A stretch of DNA of 40,096 nt from a virus, in the IMG/VR virus record IMGVR_UViG_3300037262_000052, positions 1 through 40,096 of that record, one strand, 5' to 3'. A program made the translations under genes and the position numbers. Position 1 is the stretch's first letter, and each line of letters starts with the position of its first letter. The notes under the pieces are model-generated. The model was given only the letters and a program-made list of their open reading frames with translations, did not search any database and was not told where the DNA came from. Of this stretch, positions 7,764 through 15,030 are shown one piece after another.

Positions 7764-8036
7764 TCAGGCCGGGACGTCGGGCGCGGACTCGGCCGGGGGC
7801 TGCGCCGTCGCGGCGGCCGCCTCGAGCCGCTGCACGTCGGCCTCGACCGACTTCAGCAGCCCGGCCAGCATCGTCCGGGTCTCCGGCGGGACGGCGAGGT
7901 CAATCGCCGCCGCGACCAGCGGGTCGGCCTCGGCCCTCTCCGCCCACTGCACGAGCGCGGGCAGGTGCGTCGCGACCAGCTCCGCCCCCTGCTCGAGGTG
8001 CGCCTTCACGTCGCTCAGCATTTGACTGATGCCCAT
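7764..8036 (-). CDS. Hypothetical helical late protein
   Basis: The 90-residue protein begins MGISQMLSDVKAHLEQG and is almost entirely predicted helix, ending in an Ala/Pro-rich tail. ATG 8036 has AAGGGAGAG seven bases upstream, which decides the start. It overlaps the 3' part of the frame 7900-8241. Codon choice and the ribosome site both favour this frame as the real gene in the overlap. The role is unknown, and a head-module accessory protein is likely from position. Confidence 0.78.
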   Translation of the reverse strand: MGISQMLSDVKAHLEQGAELVATHLPALVQWAERAEADPLVAAAIDLAVPPETRTMLAGLLKSVEADVQRLEAAAATAQPPAESAPDVPA

Positions 8037-8241
8037 CGGTTCTCTCCCTTGAGGGGTCTTCGGCCGTCCCGATGGACAGCCGTCGTATCTGCGCGCCCAG
8101 CTCGGCGGCGCGCTGGTGCTCGAAGCAGCCCAGCGCCTGCCGCCGCTCCGTCTCCAGCCGGAACAGGACCACGGCGCGGCCCGAGGGAGCCGGGCCCGGA
8201 CGGGCCGACCCCTCGATCTCCGCGCCGGGCCCGGGGCTCAT
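7900..8241 (-). CDS. Hypothetical late protein, doubtful 3' end
   Basis: The frame starts at ATG 8241, overlapping the upstream stop as TGATG, which supports coupled translation. The first ~70 residues look coding (RAVVLFRLETERRQ, then HQRAAELGAQIRRLSIG). From about base 8040 the frame runs out of phase through the next gene and becomes Arg/Gly/Ala-rich, as a shadow frame does. Either the gene really overlaps its neighbour by 137 bases, or a base change has removed a stop near 8030-8060. No family was recognised. Confidence 0.5.
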   Translation of the reverse strand: MSPGPGAEIEGSARPGPAPSGRAVVLFRLETERRQALGCFEHQRAAELGAQIRRLSIGTAEDPSRERTDGHQSNAERREGAPRAGGGAGRDAPARARAVGGEGRGRPAGRGGD

Positions 8242-8900
8242 CAGTTCCGCGACAGGAGGATGTAGGGAACCGCGCCATTGCCGGGGGTCATAGTCGGCAG
8301 CACCGACGGGGCCGTTGCGATGGCACCGAGGCTCCCGGTCTTGGACACCATCGGCGCCTGGCCGGTAACAGCCACCGCGCCGTTCGCGGCCCCCGATCCG
8401 GGCATCGCGTCGAACAGGTTGAGGGTCGTGCCGGACTGGTAGATCGCGACGCCCCAGACGGCGGGGCCGGCCGCGACGATCGACCAGGAGCCGGGGCCGC
8501 CCGCCGGCCCCTGCGGGGTGCCCGGCTGGGCGACATCAGACACGGGCGCGGCCAGCTGGAGCTTGTTCGCGCCAGCCGCCCAGCCCGTCGCCGTGGTGTT
8601 GTCCGTTACCTGCGCGAGCAGCGCCGCGCCTGCGGCGACGCCGTTGTAGATCGCAACCCACGAGTGCGCCAGGGTACCCCCGGCGACCGCCACCAGCAGT
8701 GACGCGTAGTTGAAGATGTCACCCGCCTGGACGGGGACCGGGAAGACCGCCATCACCTGCGACGTACTGGCGGCAAGGCCCGCCGATCCGCTGGCAATGT
8801 CCCGCCTGCTGATAGTGCGGCGGTACGGCGGCAACGGCGTGCCGTCGAGCACCCACTCTTCTTCGCTGACCGGGTACCGGCCCGCAACAAGATCTGACAT
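8241..8900 (-). CDS. Probable capsid decoration / head fibre-like protein
   Basis: The 219-residue protein directly follows the major capsid gene. After a polar N-terminus (about 35 residues) it is beta-strand-rich with many Ala, Gly, Val and Thr. The order VMAVFPVPVQAGD, then AHSWVAIYNG, GAALLAQVTDN and a final VPYILLSRN suggests a beta-sandwich like those of head fibres or decoration proteins. Actinophages often encode such a protein at this position. The start at ATG 8900 has AAAGGAGAAGGAC upstream. Function is by position and composition only. Confidence 0.65.
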   Translation of the reverse strand: MSDLVAGRYPVSEEEWVLDGTPLPPYRRTISRRDIASGSAGLAASTSQVMAVFPVPVQAGDIFNYASLLVAVAGGTLAHSWVAIYNGVAAGAALLAQVTDNTTATGWAAGANKLQLAAPVSDVAQPGTPQGPAGGPGSWSIVAAGPAVWGVAIYQSGTTLNLFDAMPGSGAANGAVAVTGQAPMVSKTGSLGAIATAPSVLPTMTPGNGAVPYILLSRN

Positions 8901-8942
8901 GTGGAGTCCTTCTCCTTTGAACTGGTCGCTTGGCTGGGCTGG

Positions 8943-10667
8943 CTAGAAGCCGACCAGGCCGCCGTTGGTGCCGGTCGACAGGGCGGCCGCGAGCGTGCCA
9001 ACCGAGTTGACGTTGCCGTACGAGATCGCCTGGTTTGAGGCGTTCTGGTAGCGGTTCGGCATGGACGCGTTGTAGGCGTACAGCTGGAACCGGACCTGCA
9101 GCGTGCCCGACAGCACCTCGGACAGGGTGCGGGAGTGGATCTCGCCCTCCCACAGGTACAGGTCGGGCCACACCGCGGCGATCAGCGGCGTGTAGCTGGG
9201 GTTGCCGCCGGACCCCGGTATCGCCGCCGTGGAACCGTTGGAGATCGTCCCGATCGTCGGCGCGACCGTGCCGCCGAACGTGTAGGGGATGTTCGGGTCG
9301 ACTTCCCAGCCGAGGCCGAGGATGTGGCCGACCGGGCCTTCGGCGACCGGCCCGTCGTCGTCGCCGGCGGCCTGGTTGAAGTTGTTGCCCTGCTGTGCGG
9401 GGACGACCAGCGGCCTGTTCTGCAGGTCCGCCGCGCTGGCCAGCGCGTACCAGGCCATCGGGTTGGAGATGACCCCGTTCGGCGGCAGGAACCGGTTCCG
9501 GCTGATCTGGCTGAGCAGCTGCGCCGTCGCCATGTAGAAGCTCGGCGTCGCGGCGCTGCCGCCGGACCACATCGAGGTGGTCAGCGCCGTCGCCTGGGTG
9601 ACGAACCCGTAGGCGTTCTGGCTGGTGCCGAGGACCCCGGTCGGGAACAGGCCGGTCAGTTGGGGGAAGCCGGAGCCGATCATCAGCTGCGCGGACAGCT
9701 GCATGTTGTAGTCCGCCGCGAGGTCACCGAAGATGATCTCGTCAAAACCGATCGGGGACTGGTCGAGCAGCTGGATCGCCGCGTCCTGCTGGCCCGCGAC
9801 CGTCATGACCCGCGCGTTGACGAACGAGTCCTGCATGTCGCGGCCGGGAACCGGCGCGCCGTCGCCGGGCTGCGTGCCCGTCGCGGTGCCGAGGATCACC
9901 CGCGGCAGGTTGATCGAGTCGGTGCCGCTGGGCAGCGGGAAGTTCCGCCACTTGTCAGCGAACGTCCGGCCCGCGCGCAGGTACGGGATGTACTCGTCGA
10001 TGAGCCACAGCGGCGGGACGAAGTAGCCGCCCTGGCCGTCGGTGCGGCTGATGAACCGCTGCTCGCGGCCGGCCTGGGCGCCCTCGAAGATCCGCATGCC
10101 CTCGGCTGCGAACCGGTCGTAGGCGCGGCGCTCAACCCGGCGCATCCGCCGGGTGCGGGCCTCCCGGCCGGTCGCCAGGGCTTCCATCGCCAGGTCGGCC
10201 GCCTTGCGCCGCTGCTCCATGCGCTTGGGCATCTCAACGCGGAGCTCCTCCTCGTGCCGGCGCATCCGGTCGCGGGCCGCAGTGACGCCGCCGTCGCCGT
10301 CGCCGATGCGCAGGGTCGCGCGCGCCTCGTCGAGGAAGTAGGAGTGGCCGGAGCCCCGGCCGTAGATCTGCGGCTCGGACGTGACGGTGACCCGGCTGCC
10401 GCCGGCATTGCCGGCGTCGGCCCCGGTGTCGCCGGTCTGCGCGCGGGACTCGGCGGCGCGCTGCTCGCGGGCGTCCTGAGCGGTGAACTTCTCGATCTGC
10501 GCGTCGAGCTCGCGGACCTCGGACTCGCGGCCGTCCCAGGCCGCCTGCTCGTCCTTGGTCAGGCTGCGCTTCTCCGCGTTGGCCGTCTCGATCGCCAGCT
10601 TCATGGCGTCGGTGGCCTGCTTGCGGGTTTCCTTCAGGCGGGTAACGAGGTCGGCATAGCCGGACAT
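8943..10667 (-). CDS. Major capsid protein, HK97 fold
   Basis: The 574-residue protein begins with an ~90-residue charged coiled-coil scaffold (delta) domain. A long basic helical insert follows (about 110-200, with MRRHEEELRVEMPKRMEQ). The HK97-like body starts near GGYFVPPLWLIDEYI (about 215) and contains the strand NLPRVILGTATG, a VAGQQDAAIQLLDQSP spine-helix region and a C-terminal GTLQVRFQLYAYNASMP strand. HK97-type capsids are cleaved after the delta domain by the prohead protease, here encoded upstream. Its own promoter candidate lies at 10785-10813. The gene is longer than average because of the arginine-rich insert. Confidence 0.92.
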   Translation of the reverse strand: MSGYADLVTRLKETRKQATDAMKLAIETANAEKRSLTKDEQAAWDGRESEVRELDAQIEKFTAQDAREQRAAESRAQTGDTGADAGNAGGSRVTVTSEPQIYGRGSGHSYFLDEARATLRIGDGDGGVTAARDRMRRHEEELRVEMPKRMEQRRKAADLAMEALATGREARTRRMRRVERRAYDRFAAEGMRIFEGAQAGREQRFISRTDGQGGYFVPPLWLIDEYIPYLRAGRTFADKWRNFPLPSGTDSINLPRVILGTATGTQPGDGAPVPGRDMQDSFVNARVMTVAGQQDAAIQLLDQSPIGFDEIIFGDLAADYNMQLSAQLMIGSGFPQLTGLFPTGVLGTSQNAYGFVTQATALTTSMWSGGSAATPSFYMATAQLLSQISRNRFLPPNGVISNPMAWYALASAADLQNRPLVVPAQQGNNFNQAAGDDDGPVAEGPVGHILGLGWEVDPNIPYTFGGTVAPTIGTISNGSTAAIPGSGGNPSYTPLIAAVWPDLYLWEGEIHSRTLSEVLSGTLQVRFQLYAYNASMPNRYQNASNQAISYGNVNSVGTLAAALSTGTNGGLVGF

Positions 10668-10784
10668 GGAAAAGGCCCCTCACGGACGGCGGATAACGCC
10701 GGTCGTTTCCGTGGGGACCCGCCCTTGGGCCGCATGCGCTGCGGGGAAGGGCTGTCCGGGACTTCTACTCCCGATTCCAGGCCA

Positions 10785-10813
10785 GGATAAGCGGGGTAAA
10801 GTCCGCTTGGCAA
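10785..10813 (-). promoter_or_regulatory. Sigma70-like promoter candidate for capsid gene
   Basis: On the minus strand TTGCCA (10808-10813) and TTATCC (10785-10790) are separated by exactly 17 bases. Transcription would start near 10778, leaving a leader of about 110 bases before the capsid ATG. A separate promoter would give extra capsid expression. Seen by eye, not tested. Confidence 0.45.
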
Positions 10814-10830
10814 CTAGGGGCCGAAGATGA

Positions 10831-10858
10831 CTCAGCCCCCGTGGCCACGGGGGCTGAG
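10831..10858. repeat. 28-bp perfect palindrome
   Basis: The two 14-base halves are exact reverse complements with no spacer (each half joins a CTCAG end, a run of five C and GTGG). It would form a very stable hairpin in RNA just upstream of the capsid promoter candidate. No T-run follows on either strand, so it is not a standard intrinsic terminator. It may still end or process the upstream transcript, or be a protein-binding site. Confidence 0.6.
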
Positions 10859-10965
10859 CTGGACCGCACGGTTACGGCACTGTTGACCGATCCCGGCCCT
10901 TCGGTCCTAGGGCCTCGCAGCGGGGTTACCGCAGGGCTGCCGTGCCAGCCCGATAAGTCTACGGG

Positions 10966-11053
10966 TGCGGGGCCGGGCGGGAATCGAACCCGCGAGCCCG
11001 TGAGGGCACGACGTCCAGCCCGCCGCTGCCGTCGCCAACATGGCGGCCGGCCC
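10966..11053 (-). tRNA. Class II tRNA-like element, atypical anticodon loop
   Basis: The minus strand shows a T arm (stem GCGGG/CCCGC at 10977-10993, loop TTCGATT), a 7-bp acceptor (GGGCCGG with CCGGCCC, extendable to 11 bp), a D-like arm with GG in the loop, and a long variable arm (GCCC TCAC GGGC) as in Leu, Ser and Tyr tRNAs. The best anticodon stem (CGGCG/CGTCG) gives the loop GGCTGGA. This lacks the conserved U33 and yields an anticodon that does not match a class II amino acid. U8 is also missing. It is probably a decayed tRNA, or a tRNA mimic, rather than a normal decoding tRNA. Confidence 0.45.
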
Positions 11054-11194
11054 CGCAAGGCGCCCACACGGCCGTGTGCGGAGATAGGGTCCCCAAAGGC
11101 GCCACGCCGCGCGATAGCCGCACTGGATCTGCCCAGCCGCCGGAGCGGCCCCAGCCAGCGCGGCCACCGCGATCGCGCGCAGCCTCGAACTCTA

Positions 11195-12358
11195 CTACGC
11201 CAGCTCTAGCAGGCGCAGCCGCCGCGACAGCAGGTCCGCGTCCCCGCTCGCCCCTACTTCCTCGGTCACCCCGGAGTCGTCCAGCACGATCGACCCGTCC
11301 GAGTCGTACAGCGCCCCGCCGCAGTTCGGGCAGAACTTGCTGCCACCGGAGCACATCTGACCGCAGCCGTTCCGCTTCGTGTACGGGCACTTGGCCGCGT
11401 TCTGGCCGTTGACCGGGGCCAGGTTGAAGTCCGGGCTCGAGCTCAGGTCCGTGATCTCCGCCTGCGCCCGGAACTCCAGCACGCGAGACGACGACACCGC
11501 CTCGGAGATAGGCAGCGCCGTCATGGTCGCGCCGCGCGTCCCGGGATTGGCCGCCAGCGCCACCACCGACACGTCCCCGCGGTGCAGGTCGAGGTTGGTC
11601 ATCCGGCGAGTCGACCAGTCCGGCGACCACTCCTGCCCGCGCGTCACGAAGCCGATGCTCATCTCGTTGATGTCGCCGCGCTCCACGGCGTCGGCCAGGT
11701 CGCGGACGTCGGAGCGCCGCCCGGACATCAGCGCGTCCACGGACAGCCCGCGGGAGTCCTGCGACAGGTGCAGGGTGTCGTTCGTGGTCCGGGCCATCGG
11801 GATGCCGGCGTCGTTGTGGCCCACGAGGAACGGCACGTCGAGGTCGGCCTGGTTCAGCGACTCGGTGAACGCGCCCGGCGCGACGTCCTCGTCGTACTCG
11901 TCGCCCCACGGGTCCCACATCTTGAACGGCTCGTTGAACGTCGAGCCGTAGCCGAGGAACTGGAAGTTGGTCCCGCCGGTCCCGTCCGGCTTGGCCCGCA
12001 CCTCGATGCAGCCCGTGGCGAGCCGCATCGACCGGCGGCCCGAGTGGCCGCGCAGCGAGCCCGCCCACCGGCGGCGGCGCTGCTCCCATGCCGGATCGCG
12101 CTGCGCAGCCTTCGACTCGCTCACGTCGATACCGAACTTCTTGCAGGCTGCGAGCACCTTCGGCCGTGCCTTGTCGCCGAACGGGGACGTCGGCAGCCGG
12201 TCGAGCGCGTTCTTAGCGTGCGCCGCGTCGTGGACCGGGAAGTGGCGCTTGGACCGCGGTGTCGTCTTCCCCTCGGAGTCCATGGTCCCGCCGTCCTCGA
12301 TGTAGGCGAAATCAGAGTCCGGCAGGTCGTTGATGTCGGCGGCGCTCATGTCGGCCAT
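11195..12358 (-). CDS. Prohead maturation protease with added N-terminal domain and zinc ribbon
   Basis: The 387-residue protein contains an HK97-family (S78) prohead protease core at about residues 110-275. A VPFLVGHND segment carries the likely catalytic His181, and an EMSIGF segment the likely nucleophile Ser234. The N-terminal ~80 residues form a separate small domain (KRHFPVHDAAHAKNALDRL to KKFGI) often seen joined to phage proteins. The C-terminal tail holds C324, C332, C336, C343 and C346 in a zinc-ribbon-like pattern. The protease cleaves the capsid delta domain during head maturation. It lies between the portal and capsid genes as expected. Confidence 0.85.
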   Translation of the reverse strand: MADMSAADINDLPDSDFAYIEDGGTMDSEGKTTPRSKRHFPVHDAAHAKNALDRLPTSPFGDKARPKVLAACKKFGIDVSESKAAQRDPAWEQRRRRWAGSLRGHSGRRSMRLATGCIEVRAKPDGTGGTNFQFLGYGSTFNEPFKMWDPWGDEYDEDVAPGAFTESLNQADLDVPFLVGHNDAGIPMARTTNDTLHLSQDSRGLSVDALMSGRRSDVRDLADAVERGDINEMSIGFVTRGQEWSPDWSTRRMTNLDLHRGDVSVVALAANPGTRGATMTALPISEAVSSSRVLEFRAQAEITDLSSSPDFNLAPVNGQNAAKCPYTKRNGCGQMCSGGSKFCPNCGGALYDSDGSIVLDDSGVTEEVGASGDADLLSRRLRLLELA

Positions 12359-12370
12359 GTCCGGCCCTCC

Positions 12371-12763
12371 CTACTTGTACTGCTCGTGGTGCGCGGTGCC
12401 GTTGTGCGGCTTGTGGGCCGCCTTCGCCGTCTTGGCCTGCTTCGGCGCCCCCGAACGCGAGGCGGCCGGCGCGGTCTTCTTCTCGTAGCCGTCCGGCTTC
12501 TCGGCGGTCGTCTTCTTCTCGGCCGTCGCCTTGTCGGCGTGGTCGGCCCGCTTCGCCCCGGCCCGCTCCCTGGCCTTGCCGGCCGCCGTCTCCTTGCGCT
12601 CGCGCGCGTGCTCGCCGGCGTGCTCGTGAGCCTTCTTCTTGTCCTCGGCCTTCAGCCGGGCCCTGGCCGCCCTCGACATCCGGTGCGGCTTGTGGCGGTC
12701 CTTCGCCTTGTGCGCCGTCTTCGCCGTGTGATGCCACCGGACGGCCTCGAAGTCGGGGATCAT
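12371..12763 (-). CDS. Lys/Ala/His-rich basic protein, unknown function
   Basis: The 130-residue protein starts at ATG 12763, overlapping the portal stop as ATGA. After a short N-terminus (MIPDFEAVRWHH) it is a highly charged repetitive sequence of Ala, Lys, His, Glu and Arg, resembling histone-tail or nucleoid-protein composition. No domain is recognisable. A basic protein between portal and protease could be a scaffold-like or DNA-contacting head protein, but that is only inference. The same frame stays open far upstream across the portal gene, and that extension is a shadow. Confidence 0.7.
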   Translation of the reverse strand: MIPDFEAVRWHHTAKTAHKAKDRHKPHRMSRAARARLKAEDKKKAHEHAGEHARERKETAAGKARERAGAKRADHADKATAEKKTTAEKPDGYEKKTAPAASRSGAPKQAKTAKAAHKPHNGTAHHEQYK

Positions 12764-13954
12764 TCGCCCTGCCTGACGGGCAGCACCGGCGGCGGCGTCG
12801 GCGTCACCAGCGCGTCGATCTCCGCCTTCTGCGCGGCCGTCAGCGGCGCGTAGTCCTCCATCTCCCGCATCTCGTCCTGCGTGAACATCCGCGACCCGAT
12901 CCCCATGTGGTAGGCCGTGAACCGGCTCAGCAGGTCCGTCCGCAGCAGCGGCGACGCGTCCAGCTTCACGTACTGGCCCCGCGGAACGAACTCCGTCAGC
13001 CACTCCTCCTGCTGGATCATGTGCGGCGTCATCGGGTACGTCAGGAAGTCGATCTGCGACTGCTCCACGTTCTGGTAGGTGAGGCTCGACCCGGCCACCC
13101 CGTAGCCGAACAGCACCGGGTTGTTGCCGAAGAACCGGCAGATGTCCGCGCCCTTCGCCTCGATCACCGCCAGAAACTGGGAGTCCTGCGGGCTCACCTG
13201 AATCTGGGAGTAGTCCCAGCCGCCGCCCATCACCACCGGCGCCCTGCTGCCGCTCGTCGCGGCCAGGAACGCCTCCTTGATCCGGCTCGCCTGATCCTGG
13301 CTGATCCGGTTCGCGTTCTTGTTCGTCAGCAAACCGGACGGGTGGCCGCCGTCCTGGAAAAACGACAGGCCGAACTGCTCCGCCGACTGCGCCGTCATCG
13401 TCGACTTGCTCGCGTACTGGATCGCCGACATCCCCACCCGCGACCCCGGCATCCGGTTGACCGCCCGGTGCCACAGCACCGACGGGTCGATCACCTCGTT
13501 CCGCAGCCGGTACTCGTAGCTGCCGTCGCCGAGCTTGCGGACCCTCACCTGGTCGGGATGCTGGAGCTCGACCTGAGTCGGGTACCCGAGGCGGTCGCGG
13601 TCCAGGATCAGCCCGTAGGCGTTGCCGCGCAGCAGCAGCGACACCCACTCCATGTACGTCCACGCGAACATCCCCGCGTCCGACGCGGGCCTGATCAGCA
13701 TGTCCGGGACGGTCGTCTTCACCGCCTGGCCCGCGTTGCCCGGGCCCGGCCCGCGGTACGTCTGCGGGCGCATCATCGCCATGCTGCCCGCGATCCGGTT
13801 CACGTTCGCCCACACCGCCGAGTTGCGCATCGCGCCCTCGGGGTCGCCCGCCGACCGGTCCTGCAGCGCCTGAGTGTAAATAGGCCCCAACGGGTGGACT
13901 AATGAACGTGAGCGCGCGTCGCTCGCGCTGACCAGTGTTTACGAAGATTCCCAT
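12760..13954 (-). CDS. Portal protein, apparent +1 frameshift near the N-terminus
   Basis: The main frame (from about 13890 to 12760) has HK97-type portal features: RNSAVWANVNRIAGSMAMM, VSLLLRGNAYGLILD, VLWHRAV, a GLLTNKN segment and FFGNNPVLFGYG. The proper N-terminus lies in another frame: ATG 13954 after GGGGGAGGTGAGG, reading MGIFVNTGQRERRALTFISP, which is how actinophage portals begin. The main frame has a stop just after that ATG and only a TTG (13890) to start from. The span is 1195 bases, one more than a multiple of three. Removing one G from the GGGG around 13885-13888 joins the parts into 397 residues. Sequencing error, mutation or recoding are all possible. Confidence 0.82.
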
Positions 13955-13974
13955 GGAGAAGGCCTCACCTCCCC

Positions 13975-13980
13975 CTACAA
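13975..13980. repeat. Direct repeat ctacaa flanking HNH gene (copy 1)
   Basis: The six bases ctacaa occur here and at 14553-14558 on either side of the plus-strand HNH gene. Recombination between them would join the membrane-protein stop TAG directly to the portal ribosome site GGGGGAGGTGAG. The second copy overlaps that stop codon. Confidence 0.5.
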
Positions 13981-14537
13981 TGGTGCCTATGTGTTCCATC
14001 GAAGGTTGCGGCAAGCCGCTCGAAGCCAAGGGCTACTGCAAGGCGCACTACCGGAAGTTCAAGCTCTACGGTGACCCGCTGGCCGGCCGGACGAAGCGCC
14101 CGAGCGGCCTGTGCGAGGTCGAAGGATGCGCCGAGCAGGCACGGCGCTGGGGTCTGTGCTCGTCGCACTCTCGCGCGCTGCGCACCCACGGAGACCCGAC
14201 AGTGCGGGTGCGGCGCGTGCGCGGCACCGGAACCATCCGAGCCGACGGGTACGTCACCATCGGAGCACGGCACCCGCTGGCGGACAAGCGGGGGCTGGTC
14301 TACCTGCACCGCATGGTGCTGTACGACGCGATCGGCCCCGGCCCGCACCGCTGCCACTGGTGCGGCAAGAAAGTACGCTGGCTGATCGGCATGGGGCCTG
14401 CGGCAGATGGCGCGCTGAACGTGGATCATCTCGACTTCAACCCGTCGAACAATGACCCGTCCAACCTCGTCCCGGCCTGCAACTTCTGCAACTCCCAGCG
14501 ACACCAGCGTGCAGGAAACCTACAAAGCCAAGAATGA
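13980..14537 (+). CDS. HNH homing-type endonuclease with zinc-finger repeats
   Basis: It is one of the few plus-strand genes and faces against the late operon. I chose ATG 13980 (ATG 13989 is possible), because earlier in-frame starts would overlap the portal start and have no ribosome site. Two copies of a CxxxGCxxxxxxxGxCxxHxR motif (about residues 4-60) resemble DNA-binding zinc fingers. The nuclease domain has HRCHWCGKK, then NVDHLDFNPSNN and VPACNFCNSQR, an HNH core with two Cys pairs. Such free-standing nucleases cut DNA lacking the insertion and spread by repair. Length is about 185 residues. Confidence 0.8.
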   Translation: MVPMCSIEGCGKPLEAKGYCKAHYRKFKLYGDPLAGRTKRPSGLCEVEGCAEQARRWGLCSSHSRALRTHGDPTVRVRRVRGTGTIRADGYVTIGARHPLADKRGLVYLHRMVLYDAIGPGPHRCHWCGKKVRWLIGMGPAADGALNVDHLDFNPSNNDPSNLVPACNFCNSQRHQRAGNLQSQE

Positions 14538-14552
14538 CACATTGTAGGTCTT

Positions 14553-14828
14553 CTACAAGCCTTCAGGATCACGCGGCGCAGACTTCGGCGCCCTGTTGAT
14601 CTCGTAGCCGACCCACATCAGAAGCACCCCGGCCGTCAGCAGCGCCACCCACGGCGCCAGGTGATGACCGAACACATGCCCGGCCACCTCGCCCAGGCCG
14701 ACCGACACCGCCGCCGCCCCGGCGATGCCCGGCAGCGCCCGGCCGGGGCCGCGGACGATCCGGACCACCGTGCCGGCGACCTTCGCGGCGCGGATCGCCA
14801 GGCGGAGGCGAAGGTCAGCCCTTGACAT
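14553..14828 (-). CDS. Small membrane protein, two segments
   Basis: The start is ATG 14828, overlapping the previous gene's stop by 14 bases. An earlier in-frame ATG at 14909 would bury the start deep in that gene. The 91-residue protein has a basic N-terminus, a hydrophobic Ala/Val/Gly segment (about 33-52) and a stronger one (about 60-78, WVALLTAGVLLMWVGY), then a polar end. It lies between large terminase and portal. Function unknown. The portal would directly follow it if the HNH gene were absent. Confidence 0.65.
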   Translation of the reverse strand: MSRADLRLRLAIRAAKVAGTVVRIVRGPGRALPGIAGAAAVSVGLGEVAGHVFGHHLAPWVALLTAGVLLMWVGYEINRAPKSAPRDPEGL

Positions 14829-15030
14829 CGGCGCCCGCGCCCAAGATGTCATTGCGGATGAACTCCTCGGCGGCATTCTCGGTCTGGAATCCCATGTCGA
14901 GATGATCAACCATCCCCGGGAGCTGGATAAACACGCGCCACGGGAACTGCGCGTTATAGCCGGGCTCGTCCTCGGCCAGCCGGTCGGCGAACCAGTAGTT
15001 GCCGCGAGGGTGATCGCCGGTCTTGCTCAC
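14815..15030 (-). CDS. Hypothetical 71-residue protein
   Basis: The protein follows the large terminase with a four-base overlap. It has GNYWFADRLAEDEPGYNAQFPWRVFIQLPG followed by a helical FQTENAAEEFIRNDILG end, looking like a small mixed alpha/beta fold with aromatic residues. Coupling suggests it is made with the terminase. No function is recognised. Confidence 0.7.
   Translation of the reverse strand: MSKTGDHPRGNYWFADRLAEDEPGYNAQFPWRVFIQLPGMVDHLDMGFQTENAAEEFIRNDILGAGADVKG

Larger units (their letters stand above)
10668..11194. other. 527-bp non-coding, highly structured gap between protease and capsid genes
   Basis: No frame here looks coding. On the minus strand it holds, in order, a 14-bp palindrome around 11065-11079, a class II tRNA-like element (10966-11053), several short hairpins, a 28-bp perfect palindrome (10831-10858), a promoter candidate (10785-10813) and a leader of about 100 bases before the capsid start. 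In a genome where late genes overlap by four bases, such a gap is exceptional. Confidence 0.75.

Noticed and set aside
7900-8036. Dual coding of the 7900-8241 and 7764-8036 frames as a meaningful overprinted gene
   Set aside because: The downstream frame has the better ribosome site and protein-like composition, and the upstream frame becomes Arg/Gly-rich in the overlap, so a lost stop is simpler.
10959-12089. Long minus-strand frame running from the protease through the tRNA-like element
   Set aside because: It is antiphase to the protease gene, and its end reads GFDSRPAP-like, the usual translation of a tRNA T arm.
12371-14029. A single 552-codon minus-strand protein
   Set aside because: Its middle lies antiphase over the portal body. 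Only its N-terminal ~24 codons from 13954 (portal start) and the last 130 codons (separate gene from ATG 12763) look real.
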